Source of the DNA: Pararhodobacter sp.
GTDB lineage: Bacteria > Pseudomonadota > Alphaproteobacteria > Rhodobacterales > Rhodobacteraceae
Assembly (NCBI RefSeq): GCF_034676545.1
Contig: NZ_JAUCBZ010000015.1
Location: forward strand, 3,379,001 to 3,443,000
Reading direction: 5' to 3'
Length of the DNA: 64,000 nt
Made by a program: the position numbers and the translations under genes. Below, one piece after another: positions 51,907 to 61,726 of the stretch. Below the pieces are notes generated by a model. That model was not told the origin of the DNA and did not search any database. It saw only the letters and a program-made list of their open reading frames with translations. How positions within the stretch are numbered: position 1 is the stretch's first letter; each line of letters opens with the position of its first letter.

Positions 51907-54045
51907 ATGACCTCCCCTTTTTCGTCCCTGCCCGCACCTTTGTCGCAGGCTCTTGCCGACAAGGGGTATGAATCTTTAACGCCCGTTCAGGCCGCTGTTC
52001 TCGATCCTGAGCTGCGGGGCAAGGACCTGTTGGTCTCGGCGCAAACCGGGTCTGGCAAGACTGTCGCCTTTGGCGTCGCGATGGCCACGGATTTGTTGCT
52101 GTCAGGCGACATGCTGCCGCCGCCTGACTCGCCACGCGCGCTGGTGATCGCCCCAACCCGAGAATTGGCGTTGCAGGTCCGGCGCGAGTTCGAGTGGCTC
52201 TGGGGCAAAGCCGGGGCCGTTCTGGCCAGTTGCGTCGGCGGCATGGATGTGCGCACCGAAGCACGGGCGCTGGATCGTGGCGCGCATATCGTCGTCGGCA
52301 CGCCCGGTCGTTTGCGCGATCATATCGAGCGTGGCCGGATCGACCTGTCGCAGGTGCAAGCCGTCACGCTGGACGAAGCCGACGAGATGCTCGACCTTGG
52401 CTTTCGCGAAGATCTTGAGTTCATCCTCAAAGCCCTGCCCGAGGAACGCCGCACGCTGCTGTTCTCAGCCACCGTCCCGAAAGAAATCGAGAAACTGGCC
52501 CGCACTTTCCAGCGCGACGCCCAGCGCATTGCCACGGGATCGACCAAAGAGGCCCACGCCGATATCTCGTATCGCGCCCTGACGGTCACGCCGCAGGACA
52601 CCGAAAATGCCATCGTCAACCTGCTGCGCTTTTATGAAGCGCGCAATGCGCTGGTGTTCCGCAAAACCCGCGTCGCGGTGAACCACCTGACTGCGCGGCT
52701 GTTGAACCGTGGGTTCTCGGTTGTGCCGCTGTCGGGCGAATTGGCACAAGAAGAACGCGCACGCGCGCTTCAGGCAATGCGCGACGGTCGCGCCCGTGTT
52801 TGCGTGGCGACCGACGTGGCGGCGCGCGGTATCGACTTGCCCGGTCTGGAACTGGTGATCCATGCCGATGTGCCATCAAACCCGGACACGTTGCTGCACC
52901 GCTCTGGCCGCACCGGCCGCGCGGGCAACAAGGGCGTCAGCGCTCTGATCGTGCCGATGTCCGCACGCCGCAAGACCGAGCGTCTGTTGGCCACCGCCAA
53001 ACTGACCGCCGAATGGGGCCCGGCGCCCTCTGCTGCCGACGTCAGCGCGCGCGACACCGAGCGTCTGTTGAGTGACGAGGCGCTGACCAAAGTCGAAGAC
53101 CAAGATGAATTGGCGATGCTGGACCAGTTGACCGAGAAATTCTCGCAGCGTGAATTGGCGGCGGGTGTGTTGCGGCTCTATTTCGCTGCGCGGTCGGCCC
53201 CAGAGGATGTGACGCAAATCACCGCCGATTCGCCAAAGCCCCGGGTTCACGCCGAATTCGGCGACAGCTTCTGGCTGCGTCTGTCCACCGGCCGTGACAA
53301 TCAGGCCGAGCCGCGCTGGCTGTTGCCGATGATGTGCCGGGTTGGAAACCTGACCAAGGATGACATCGGTGCCATTCGGATCTTTGACGATCACACCTTC
53401 ATTCAGTTGAAGGAGACCAGCCGTGCACGATTCACCGCCGCGATGGGCACGCCGATGCAGCTGGAGCAAGACATTGCCGTCAGCTATTCCGACGCTCCGG
53501 CAGGCGGCGGCGATCGTCCGGCCCCCCGCGGACCGCGCCCCGATGGCGACCGTAAAAGCCCGCCGCGCAAATTCGACGGGGACAAGCCACGTCACAAGGC
53601 CGACGACCGCGAAAAGCCAGCCTATACGCCGCGGCCGCCGCGCGGTGACGAAACGCCTGCGCCCAGCGCACGGCCACCGCGCCCGGCAAAGCCCGCCTAT
53701 GCCAAGGCATCCGAGGGCGCAGCCCCGGCGCGCAAGCCCTACGCCCCGCGCGACGGCGCCCCGGCACGCAAGGATTACGGAAGCGACGACCGCAAAGGTC
53801 CGGCAAAACCTCGCGGCGACAAACCATTTGGCAAGCCACGCGCCGACCGCCCGACCGATGCAAAACCAGCGCGCCCCCGGGCTGCTCCGGTAGATGCCAG
53901 CAATCCCTCGGCGCGGATGGACGGCGCAAAGAGCCGCAAACCCGCCGGAAAATTCGCCGGAAAACCGGGCGGTAAGCCGGGTGCAAAACCGGGCAAACCT
54001 CGGACCTTTGGTGCCGACAGCCGGCCACCGCGGCCAAAACGCTGA
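51907..54045 (+). CDS. DEAD-box RNA helicase with basic C-terminal tail
   Basis: 712 residues. Helicase motifs: Q-motif YESLTPVQAAVL, Walker A AQTGSGKT at 45-52, PTRELALQ, DEAD in VTLDEADEMLDLGF, SAT, and HRSGRTGRAG. Residues about 470-545 look like a DbpA-type RNA-binding domain (RVGNLTKDDIGAIRIFDDHT, FIQLKE). The last 170 residues are low-complexity, rich in Pro, Lys, Arg and Gly, as in helicases that work on structured rRNA. Start at 51907 is set by the N-terminal Q-motif spacing. Ends at a strong terminator. Confidence 0.94.
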   Translation: MTSPFSSLPAPLSQALADKGYESLTPVQAAVLDPELRGKDLLVSAQTGSGKTVAFGVAMATDLLLSGDMLPPPDSPRALVIAPTRELALQVRREFEWLWGKAGAVLASCVGGMDVRTEARALDRGAHIVVGTPGRLRDHIERGRIDLSQVQAVTLDEADEMLDLGFREDLEFILKALPEERRTLLFSATVPKEIEKLARTFQRDAQRIATGSTKEAHADISYRALTVTPQDTENAIVNLLRFYEARNALVFRKTRVAVNHLTARLLNRGFSVVPLSGELAQEERARALQAMRDGRARVCVATDVAARGIDLPGLELVIHADVPSNPDTLLHRSGRTGRAGNKGVSALIVPMSARRKTERLLATAKLTAEWGPAPSAADVSARDTERLLSDEALTKVEDQDELAMLDQLTEKFSQRELAAGVLRLYFAARSAPEDVTQITADSPKPRVHAEFGDSFWLRLSTGRDNQAEPRWLLPMMCRVGNLTKDDIGAIRIFDDHTFIQLKETSRARFTAAMGTPMQLEQDIAVSYSDAPAGGGDRPAPRGPRPDGDRKSPPRKFDGDKPRHKADDREKPAYTPRPPRGDETPAPSARPPRPAKPAYAKASEGAAPARKPYAPRDGAPARKDYGSDDRKGPAKPRGDKPFGKPRADRPTDAKPARPRAAPVDASNPSARMDGAKSRKPAGKFAGKPGGKPGAKPGKPRTFGADSRPPRPKR

Positions 54046-54062
54046 CCCCGCGGCACAGCGAT

Positions 54063-54094
54063 AAAAAAAAAAGGGGGACAATCGCCCCCCTTTT
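54063..54094. terminator. Bidirectional terminator between helicase and dehydrogenase genes
   Basis: A10 then GGGGG-ACAATCG-CCCCCC-TTTT: a GC hairpin with U-runs on both strands, serving the two converging genes. Confidence 0.9.
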
Positions 54095-54098
54095 CGCG

Positions 54099-55085
54099 TT
54101 ACATCATGCCCGGCAAAACCTGATCGGGCGGCCGATGCCCGTCCGCGAACGTTTTGATGTTCAGGATGACTTTCTCGCCCATCTCGACACGGCCCTCCAG
54201 AGTTGCCGACCCCATATGCGGCAGCAACACCACGTTCTTCAGTTCGCGCAACCGTGGGTTCACCTCGTGACCGCGCTCGAACACATCCAGTCCGGCCCCG
54301 CCGATTTCACCCGCGCGCAGGCCACGCGTCAGGGCATTCTCGTCGATGACTTCGCCGCGCGAGGTGTTGATGATCACCGCACCCGGCTTCAACAGTTTGA
54401 GGCGGCGCGCGTTCATCAGATGGAAGGTCGAGGGCGTATGCGGGCAGTTGATGGAAATCACGTCCATCCGCGCGACCATCTGATCCAGGCTTTCCCAGAA
54501 GGTTGCCTCAAGCGGCTCTTCGACATCCGGGCGTAGGCGTTTGCGGTTGTGATAGTGGATCTGCATACCAAACGCCCGCGCACGCCGTGCAACGGCCTGG
54601 CCGATGCGCCCCATGCCCAGAATGCCCAACCGCTTGCCGCCAATCCGACCACCCAGATGCGCCATCGGCGACCAGCCACCCCAGTTGCCCGCCTGCATCT
54701 CGCTCAGGCCTTCGGGGATTTTACGCGTCACCGACAACATCAGTGCCATGGCCATATCGGCCGTATCTTCCGTGACCACGCCGGGCGTGTTCGACACCAG
54801 CACCCCGCGCTGGCGGGCCGAGGTCACGTCTATATGGTCAATGCCCGCACCATAATTGGCGATCAATTTCAACCGGTCACCGGCTTGCGCCAACATCTGC
54901 GCATCAATCTGATCGGTCACACAGGGTACGAGCACATCCGCACGTTTCATCAGGTCGACCAGCTCATCACGGGTCAATTTCGTATCGACATCACGAAGTT
55001 CGACGTCGAACAATTCCTTCAACCGGGTCTCGACCGGGTCGGGCAGGCGTCGTGTCACGACAACACTCAGGCGTTTGGGGGCCAT
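54099..55085 (-). CDS. D-2-hydroxyacid dehydrogenase (glyoxylate/hydroxypyruvate reductase type)
   Basis: 328 residues from ATG at 55085. Cofactor motif LGILGMGRIGQAVARRA, catalytic Arg in NTSRGEVID, Glu in the DVFERGHEVNP region and His in LLPHMGSAT; VLVPCVTDQID and NYGAGIDHID mark the substrate side. Likely reduces glyoxylate or hydroxypyruvate with NAD(P)H. In an organism with the malyl-CoA lyase (which produces glyoxylate) such an enzyme is expected. The start is preceded by GGAGG. Confidence 0.92.
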   Translation of the reverse strand: MAPKRLSVVVTRRLPDPVETRLKELFDVELRDVDTKLTRDELVDLMKRADVLVPCVTDQIDAQMLAQAGDRLKLIANYGAGIDHIDVTSARQRGVLVSNTPGVVTEDTADMAMALMLSVTRKIPEGLSEMQAGNWGGWSPMAHLGGRIGGKRLGILGMGRIGQAVARRARAFGMQIHYHNRKRLRPDVEEPLEATFWESLDQMVARMDVISINCPHTPSTFHLMNARRLKLLKPGAVIINTSRGEVIDENALTRGLRAGEIGGAGLDVFERGHEVNPRLRELKNVVLLPHMGSATLEGRVEMGEKVILNIKTFADGHRPPDQVLPGMM

Positions 55086-55241
55086 GGAAACCTCCTTGGG
55101 TCTTTCAAAACGGGCCGCATGGTGGCAAAGTGAAGCATACGCAAACGAGGCACAAGCACCCGCGGCACTTCGGCACGAAAGAAAATTACCGAAACGCCGC
55201 GAAACACGAAAAGACCCGTTTGGCGGGCAGGGCAAATCAAG

Positions 55242-55751
55242 ATGCGAAACACGGTTCTCGCGATGGCGATATCGCTTGCGATCGCAAGCCTCCAGCCCGT
55301 CAGCGCGCAAACATCGACACCGGAGGTTGGGTCAGGCTCCGGCCTGCCCTTGCCGCGCTTTGTCTCCCTGAAAACCTCCGAGGCGCGTGCCCGGCGCGGC
55401 CCCAGCCTGACGCATCGCGTGGATTGGTTGTACACAAGGCGCGATCTGCCGCTGCAAGTCACGGGCGAATTCGAGCATTGGCGCCGTGTCGAGGATTCCG
55501 AAGGGCAAGGCGGCTGGATCCACGAAACCCTTTTGTCAGGCGTCCGCACGGTGGTGGTGATCCGCGACATGACGCCGATGCGATCAAGCCCGCAGCCCAC
55601 GGCGCATGAGGTCGCGCTGCTGGAAAACGGCGTCATCGCACATATCATGGAATGCGCGCCCGAGTGGTGCAAACTCAGCATCGGCGGCGAACGCGGCTGG
55701 GTGAACCGCGAATCACTTTGGGGACTGTTTCCTGACGAGGTGCTGGACTAG
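55242..55751 (+). CDS. Secreted SH3-domain protein
   Basis: 169 residues: signal peptide (MRNTVLAMAISLAIASLQPV, cleaved near SA-QT), then two bacterial SH3-like units: PRFVSLKTSEARARRGPS with WRRVEDSEGQGGWIHETLL, and TPMRSSPQPTAHEVALLENG with WCKLSIGGERGWVNRESLW. Such periplasmic SH3 proteins bind cell-wall components. It is divergent from the hydroxyacid dehydrogenase and 31 bases upstream of the histidine kinase gene, perhaps co-transcribed. Confidence 0.88.
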   Translation: MRNTVLAMAISLAIASLQPVSAQTSTPEVGSGSGLPLPRFVSLKTSEARARRGPSLTHRVDWLYTRRDLPLQVTGEFEHWRRVEDSEGQGGWIHETLLSGVRTVVVIRDMTPMRSSPQPTAHEVALLENGVIAHIMECAPEWCKLSIGGERGWVNRESLWGLFPDEVLD

Positions 55752-55782
55752 TCTGTCGGACCAGCGGTAAGTTCGCACCACC

Positions 55783-57747
55783 ATGAACGCTGACTCCATC
55801 GGAAAACTCACCCGCGCTGGCCTCAACCTGATCCAGCAAGCTTTGTCGATTTTCGACAGCGACCTCAATTTGGCGGTCTGCAACCAGCGGTATCAGGAGA
55901 TGTTCGACCTGCCAGACGCGTTGGTCACGCCCGGTGCGTCCTTTGCCCAGACCATCCGCTTTTTGGTTGAACGCGGCGAATACGGCACACAGGCGGATCA
56001 AGACGAAGCGGTTCGTATACGGGTCGAGACCGCGCGCGACTTCAAACCGCATTACATGGAACGCCAACGTGCCAATGGCCGCTGGATCTCGGTCGAGGGC
56101 GCACCCCTCACCGAAGGCGGCTGGGTCAGCGTGTACACCGACATCACCGAGATCAAACTCCAGGAACAACTGCTGCGCGCACGATCCGAGGAGCTTTCAG
56201 ATCAGGTCTTGACCCATGCCGAAAGGCTGGCAAAAGCCAACCGGGAATTGGCGGCAACGAATGCGGCGCTATTGGAAACCAAGCGCGAATTGATCGAGAT
56301 CGAAGCGCGCACGCGGCTGGTCACGGAAATGATGCCCGCGCATATCGCCCATATCGACCGCGACCTGATTTATACCTATTCCAACCGCCGTCTTTCGACC
56401 TTGATGCCCGGCCTGTCCAGCAATGTGTTGGGCCAGCATGCCTCCTTGGCGTTGGGGCCCGCCACGTTTTCCCGCATTCTTCCATCAATGCAAAAGGCCT
56501 TGGCTGGTGAACCTGCCATCTGCGAAATCACCCACGAAGACAGCGGGCGCCGCATCCGGGTCGCGCTGACCCCGGATCCCGGTGTGCCGGCCCCGGACGG
56601 AACGACGATCGGCGGTGGCATGTATGTGCTGTCAACCGATATCACCGAGGAAACGCAGGCCCGAGCCGCACTGATGCAAACCCGAAAGCGCGAGTTGGCG
56701 GCACAGCTTACGTCGGGCCTCGCGCATGATTTCGCCAACCTCCTGACGATCATCCTGGGGCTTCAAGGCAAATTGGCCAGCATTCCCGACCTCGGCGACA
56801 AGCCTGCCGAACTGGTCCGGGCCACGCTGGGTGCCGCACGGCGTGGTGGGACGTTGCTGCAGCGCATCGGCGAGATTTCCGGCACGCGCGCCTTACGCCC
56901 CGAACCCACCGACCTCGAACAATTGTTGGATGACTTGCAGATGATGGCGACCCCGTCACTGCCCAAGGGAACCCGTCTCAGCATTACGCTCGAGCCCGGA
57001 TTGGGCCGCATTCTGCTGGATCAGGGTGCCGTCCAAGACAGCCTTTTGAATCTCATCCTGAACGCGCGCGATTCCCTTGGGACAGGCGGCGGCACGATTG
57101 CTTTGACCGCGCGCCGCGTGCGCGACACATGGCTTGAGCTCGCTGTTGAAGATGATGGCCCCGGCTTTTCCGAGGAAGCCCTGAAACGCGCCATGGACCC
57201 GTTCTTCACCACCAAGGGCAATCAAGGCTCTGGATTGGGGTTGGCGATGGTCTTTGATCAGGCATCGTTGTCGGGAGGGACGGTGCGCGCGACCAACCGT
57301 CCCGAAGGCGGCGCAAGAGTTACCGTGCGCCTTCCCTTGCGGCCCGTGCCGCCCAAGACGCCCGACGAGAGCAAGCTGGTTCTGCTGGTCGAGGACAACC
57401 CCGAAATCCGCACCTATGTCCGCGAAACCCTTGTCGCGCTTGGCCATCAGGTCATCGAAGCCGAAACCGCCGATGATGCCGAATCCTTGGCTCATATTCC
57501 CGAAATCAAGGTCGTTCTGTCAGATTTCCAGCTTTTGGGCGCACGCACGGGATTGGACCTCTTGCACAGCGTGCGCGCACAGCGTCCGCAGCTTTCGGTC
57601 GGGTTGATGACGTCGCTGCCCGCCGCAGACCCGTTGCTTCAAACGGGCGGGCCCCAGTTTCCCATTCTGGCCAAACCTTTCAGTCCGTCAGAATTGCAGG
57701 CCTTCATCCACACATGCACTCTTGCGTTGCCTCGTGCGGCGCACTAG
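55783..57747 (+). CDS. PAS-domain hybrid histidine kinase
   Basis: 654 residues without membrane segments, so cytoplasmic. Order: PAS-7-like domain (10-122), coiled coil (122-178), second PAS (180-290), dimerisation helix with phospho-His315 (SGLAHDFANLLTII), ATPase domain (N-box Asn427, VEDDGPGFS, GSGLGLAM), and a receiver domain (530-650) with Asp581 (VVLSDFQLLGA). It would pass phosphate to its own receiver or to the following response regulator, whose gene begins ten bases later. Confidence 0.93.
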   Translation: MNADSIGKLTRAGLNLIQQALSIFDSDLNLAVCNQRYQEMFDLPDALVTPGASFAQTIRFLVERGEYGTQADQDEAVRIRVETARDFKPHYMERQRANGRWISVEGAPLTEGGWVSVYTDITEIKLQEQLLRARSEELSDQVLTHAERLAKANRELAATNAALLETKRELIEIEARTRLVTEMMPAHIAHIDRDLIYTYSNRRLSTLMPGLSSNVLGQHASLALGPATFSRILPSMQKALAGEPAICEITHEDSGRRIRVALTPDPGVPAPDGTTIGGGMYVLSTDITEETQARAALMQTRKRELAAQLTSGLAHDFANLLTIILGLQGKLASIPDLGDKPAELVRATLGAARRGGTLLQRIGEISGTRALRPEPTDLEQLLDDLQMMATPSLPKGTRLSITLEPGLGRILLDQGAVQDSLLNLILNARDSLGTGGGTIALTARRVRDTWLELAVEDDGPGFSEEALKRAMDPFFTTKGNQGSGLGLAMVFDQASLSGGTVRATNRPEGGARVTVRLPLRPVPPKTPDESKLVLLVEDNPEIRTYVRETLVALGHQVIEAETADDAESLAHIPEIKVVLSDFQLLGARTGLDLLHSVRAQRPQLSVGLMTSLPAADPLLQTGGPQFPILAKPFSPSELQAFIHTCTLALPRAAH

Positions 57748-57756
57748 GCAAACGCT

Positions 57757-58461
57757 ATGTCGCAACCCCACGTCGCCATCCTTGATGACGAAGCTGAAAT
57801 CCGGCGCATCCTCGCCGATGCCCTGACCGAAGCTGGGTTTCGGACGTCGACATATTCGCGTGCAACCGAATTTGAAGCAGCGCTCAAGCGCACGGCTCCT
57901 GATGTCTGTCTGGTCGATCTGGGCTTGCCTGACCGCGACGGCTTGGCGTTGGTGCATCGGCTGGCCTTGGAGTCCGGGGCGACAATCATCATCATTTCGG
58001 GTCGCGCGAACATCAACGATCGGGTGACGGGGCTGGAACTGGGCGCCGACGATTATATCATCAAACCCTTTGAGCCCGCCGAAGTGGTCGCCCGAATTCG
58101 CGCGCGCCTGCGAAAGACACGCCGCGCCCCGGAAAGTGCAGGGTCGCTGGCGCAATTCAACGGGTGGCAGGCGCATTTTGATCGGTATCTGTTGATCGGT
58201 GATGACGGCAACGAAGTGCCCTTCAGCCATGCCGAAGGCGAAGTGCTTCGCATGTTTCTCGAGGCCCCCAAGCGTTTGATTTCGCGGACACAAATGCAAG
58301 AGAGCCTGGGCGGTGCAGCGGGTGAAAGTTTCGATCGCGCGATGGATGTCCGCATCTCGCGCCTTCGCGCAAAACTTGGAGAAGATCCGAAGAACCCGCG
58401 CCTGATCAAGACAATCTATGGCGCAGGCTATATTTTCTTGGGCGAAGTCACCTGGGCTTGA
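57757..58461 (+). CDS. OmpR-family response regulator
   Basis: 234 residues. Receiver domain with Asp54 (CLVDLGLPDRDG), acidic pair ILDDE, Ser in IIISGRAN and Lys in IIKPFEP; winged-helix DNA-binding domain from about 140 to 230 (FSHAEGEVLRMFLEAPKRLI, SRLRAKLGEDPKNPRLIKTI). Co-transcribed with the hybrid kinase. It converges on fliP, with ten bases between the stops, but whether the pair controls motility is not shown. Confidence 0.93.
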   Translation: MSQPHVAILDDEAEIRRILADALTEAGFRTSTYSRATEFEAALKRTAPDVCLVDLGLPDRDGLALVHRLALESGATIIIISGRANINDRVTGLELGADDYIIKPFEPAEVVARIRARLRKTRRAPESAGSLAQFNGWQAHFDRYLLIGDDGNEVPFSHAEGEVLRMFLEAPKRLISRTQMQESLGGAAGESFDRAMDVRISRLRAKLGEDPKNPRLIKTIYGAGYIFLGEVTWA

Positions 58462-58471
58462 CCGGAGCTCG

Positions 58472-59206
58472 CTACAAATATCCGCGTACCAGCGCGTTCG
58501 CGATCAAGGTCCACCCATCCGCCACCACAAAAAACGCCAATTTGAACGGTAGCGACACAATCGCTGGCGGGACCATCATCATGCCCATCGACATCAGGAC
58601 CGCGGCGACCACCAGGTCAATGATCAAGAAGGGCAAAAACACGACAAACCCCACCTCGAACGCGCGCGAGAGTTCCGACAACAGAAATGACGGCACCATT
58701 ACCGAGAGCGGGCCGTCAGCCGCGAAGACTGGCGGCTCCGGGCGAAGATCTGCCAGCCCAGCCCAGGTATCCGGATCGATACGCACCATCATGAACGCAC
58801 GAAAAGGTTCCACGGCCCGTATCAACGCCTCTTCGATGCCGATTTCGCCGGCCTCCAACGGTGAGATGCCGGCGTTCCACGCGGCGGTGAAAACCGGCTC
58901 CATGACAAAATACGTCAGGAACATCGCAAGGGTCGTCAGCAACATGCCGGGTGGTGATTGTTGAAGGCCGATTGCCTGACGCAAGATTGCCAACACAGTC
59001 ACAACAAACGGAAAGCAGGTGACCATCATCAGCAGTCCGGGCACAAGGCTGAGCACCGTGATCAGCACAAGCAATTGCACCGATCGGACGGCCAGGCCGT
59101 CTCCATCCCCCAGCGACACGGTCAATTCCTGGGCGGACAGGCTCATCGGCAACATCACGGCGACAAGCCCGAGAAGAACGGCGAGCGGAATGGCGCGGTT
59201 TGTCAT
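58472..59206 (-). CDS. fliP: Flagellar type III export protein FliP
   Basis: 244 residues. Signal-like first helix, then the FliP core: LLVLITVLSLVPGLLMMVTC, TCFPFVVTVLAILRQAIGLQ, the PPGMLLTTLAMFLTYF segment, and VPSFLLSELSRAFEVGFVVF with FLIIDLVVAAVLMSMGMMM. FliP forms the export gate with FliQ and FliR. Start overlaps the fliN stop by four bases. Last gene of fliF-fliH-fliN-fliP in this direction. Confidence 0.95.
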   Translation of the reverse strand: MTNRAIPLAVLLGLVAVMLPMSLSAQELTVSLGDGDGLAVRSVQLLVLITVLSLVPGLLMMVTCFPFVVTVLAILRQAIGLQQSPPGMLLTTLAMFLTYFVMEPVFTAAWNAGISPLEAGEIGIEEALIRAVEPFRAFMMVRIDPDTWAGLADLRPEPPVFAADGPLSVMVPSFLLSELSRAFEVGFVVFLPFLIIDLVVAAVLMSMGMMMVPPAIVSLPFKLAFFVVADGWTLIANALVRGYL

Positions 59207-59497
59207 AATCCGTTCGACAAATCAGCCACTTCTGTCAGACGAACCGCCATCTGCCCGGCTTGATCGCCCTCCAGTTCCTCAAGTATTCCCCGCGCTATGA
59301 GCCGGTCGCCGACATAGAGTTCGACAGGGTCTTCGATGCGCCTGTCCAGCGGGAGAACGCTGTCACGTTGCAAGCGCAACAGATCGCGAACGAGCTGGCC
59401 GCGCGCGGCCAACGGCAACGATGATTTCGATGGGGACCTGCGTGAAGGCGCCTTTGGACATCGTGGATTCTGGGGTCGGGGCAAGAGTATCAGGCAC
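59203..59497 (-). CDS. fliN: Flagellar motor switch protein FliN; one frameshift
   Basis: Restored length about 97 residues from a GTG at 59497 that overlaps the fliH stop (GTGCCTGA), with AGGAG upstream. First part: TQVPIEIIVAVGRA; second part: QLVRDLLRLQRDSVLPLDRR, IEDPVELYVGDRLIARG and QMAVRLTEVADL, the SpoA/FliN fold. The two parts are in frames that differ by one extra base within GGCCGCGCGCGGCC near 59398-59411. FliN lines the C-ring and controls rotation sense. Without repair the protein would lose its conserved half. Confidence 0.88.
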
Positions 59498-60086
59498 GGA
59501 GGTTCTCCTCGAATTGAATTTGATAGAAGCGGTTGACAGCCCGTTGGATGGTGTCGGCAGCATGCGTCAGATCGATCCGCGCCTCGCTGGAATCGAAGGA
59601 GAATTCCGCCTGCCCCTCCGCAAGCGTGTCGGTTTCGACCATTTCAAGGGGCGGCAAGACCAAGCCCTCGAATGCCGCTTGATAGGCGGCAAGGCTGCCA
59701 TTGGCGACGCGCAACGTAATGGGTACGTCAGCTGCGGCATGTACCATCGGCAAGAGCTGCTCGATGGTCAGCGGAACAATCGACGCACGCGCCGCAACAG
59801 GGATGACAGTCTCGAAAATCGCGGCGAACAGTGGCTCGATCGCGCGCAGAACATGCGCTCTCGCTTCGTGATAGGAGAAACTCAGTTGCTCGACTTGTCG
59901 CGCGATGGCGGCCTTTTGCGTCGAGTCGTCGGCGTCGGATTGCTTGCCACCATCATCCCAGCCCGCGACATAACCCCGTTCATAGGCATTCAGCCAAATC
60001 TCTTCGATCTGCTCTGGCAAGAGGAACACAGGGCTGTCCGGCGTCTCTTGCGTTTCAAACACTTCCAAACGTAAAGGCTGCGCCAT
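59490..60086 (-). CDS. fliH: FliH-like flagellar protein
   Basis: 198 residues from ATG at 60086 (MAQPLRLEVFETQETPDSPV). A middle helical part (QKAAIARQVEQLSFSYHEAR) is followed by a V-ATPase-E-like C-terminal domain (ADVPITLRVANGSLAAYQAA). It lies between fliF and fliN, where many alphaproteobacteria have FliH, the regulator of the FliI ATPase. Similarity is positional and structural, so the name is less certain than its neighbours. The ATG overlaps the restored fliF stop (TAATG). Confidence 0.72.
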   Translation of the reverse strand: MAQPLRLEVFETQETPDSPVFLLPEQIEEIWLNAYERGYVAGWDDGGKQSDADDSTQKAAIARQVEQLSFSYHEARAHVLRAIEPLFAAIFETVIPVAARASIVPLTIEQLLPMVHAAADVPITLRVANGSLAAYQAAFEGLVLPPLEMVETDTLAEGQAEFSFDSSEARIDLTHAADTIQRAVNRFYQIQFEENLRA

Positions 60087-61661
60087 TATCGTGGCTCCTC
60101 GGGTTCTTCCATCCAATTTCGCAAAATCTCCAGCGTCTCATCCTGCCGCTCGGCGATGAGTTGCCGCATTCTTTCCACAGGATTGGTATCGGATGAGTCG
60201 TCGGACACCGAGCGCGGCGAGTTGGAACCGGTATCGTCGTCGATTTCACCTGTCAAAACCGGCCCCGAAACGCCGGGAAAACCCTCGCGAGCCGGTCCCG
60301 GCAGAAACTCCGGGCCCGAATCTTGAGTGTTTTTACTTAGAATCGGGCCGCAGGACGAACAGCGCCAGGATCAGAATGACCGCGGCCAAAGCCGCCAAAC
60401 GAATCAACCCCATCACGTCCAGGCCAAGCCGCTCGATCAACCCCAGACCCGCAGCGGATCCCTCCGACAAGGCCAACTGCTCGAACGGTAGGGATCGCAG
60501 GGTTATGACGTCGCCGCGTGCTTCATCATAACCGACAGTCGACGCCACAAGCTCGCGCAGCGCCTCCAACTCCTCGGCAGGTCGAGGCGCCCACTGGGAG
60601 ACCCCATTCGCATCAATTGTGCTTACGCCATCTATAAGGACGGCGACCGACAAACGGCGAATCGCACCGGGACCACGTTCGATTTCGCGGCTCGTTTGGC
60701 TGACCTGCCACGACGTATTTTCGCGCGACGTCACTTCTCGGGTTTCCGAGCGACCAGTTCCGTCCGCAGCGTCGCCATCCGGCAAATTGGACGCAACAGA
60801 TACGCCGCCACCACGCGAATCGGTTGACGTGGCGTTTCGCTCTTCGGTTTCCAAACTGACAGCCGTGCGCGATGACGGATCCACGAGCCGCTCGATTATG
60901 GTTTCGCGGTCTGTCACCGTCTCAACATTCACTTCGACAACAGCACCTCCCACTCCGACGCGGGCCTCGAGCATGCGCTCAACATTGCGGCGCAACGTGT
61001 CCGCACGGTCTCCGCTTTGGTTGTTCGCGTTCGTATCATCCCGGATCACAAGGCCGCCGTTCGCATCGATGACCGCGACATTCTCAGCACTGAGATCCGC
61101 CACCGCCGACGCAACCAGAAACCGCAGGGCTTGGGCCTGCACAGGACTCAGCGCAGCGCCGGCCGGCGTCACGGTAACCGATGCAGAGGCCTGCTGGTCG
61201 CGGCGAAATGGCTGGCTTCCGCTCTGCGCAATATGGACCCGCGCAAACCGAATATGGGGGCTTGCCGTGATGGTCCGCGCGAGCTCCCCCTCTTTCGCGC
61301 GCCAATACGCGGCGTCGAACATTTGCGCCGTCGTTCCGAAACCAGTGAGACCGTCCAGCAATTCATACCCGCTGGAGGTGCTCGCAGGCAGTCCTTGCGC
61401 CGCCAGCGCCATCCGCGTTTCATCCCGCAGTGTGGATTCAACGTAAATTGCATCACCGCGCACCTCGTACCGCTGTCCACGCTGATCCAGAGTCGCAACG
61501 ACGTCGCCTGCGGAAGAGCCGTCCAACCCGGCGTAAAGAAGTGACATTCCGGGCGTTGTCGCGATTCGCGTCAGTACTATGACTGCCAGAAACACACCGA
61601 CCGTCGCAGCCACGACTATGATTTTACGGCGCAATTCCAGCGCGTTCCAGACTGAGAGCAT
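60086..61661 (-). CDS. fliF: Flagellar MS-ring protein FliF; one frameshift near the C-terminus
   Basis: Restored length about 524 residues from ATG at 61661 (TTG at 61670 possible). Two membrane helices (residues 15-35 and about 430-448) bracket the ring-building domain: GMSLLYAGLDGSSAGDVVAT, TRMALAAQGLPASTSSGYEL, EGELARTITASPHIRFARVH. After the second helix the frame meets a stop at 60333-60335; one extra C in CGGCCCGATT (near 60345) explains it. Removing it gives LRPILSKNTQDSG and runs on to RQDETLEILRNWMEEPEEPR, the FliG-binding tail expected for FliF. Confidence 0.93.
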
Positions 61662-61726
61662 CTGTTCCAAAGCTAATCCCCTTCGTGGACTTTCTGTCCC
61701 GATGACGCAGTATTTGCCGATCAAAA

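Noticed and set aside
52876..54081. 401-codon reverse frame opposite the helicase tail
   Set aside because: It arises from the low-complexity tail; its sequence is Arg/Ala/Gly-rich and unlike any family.
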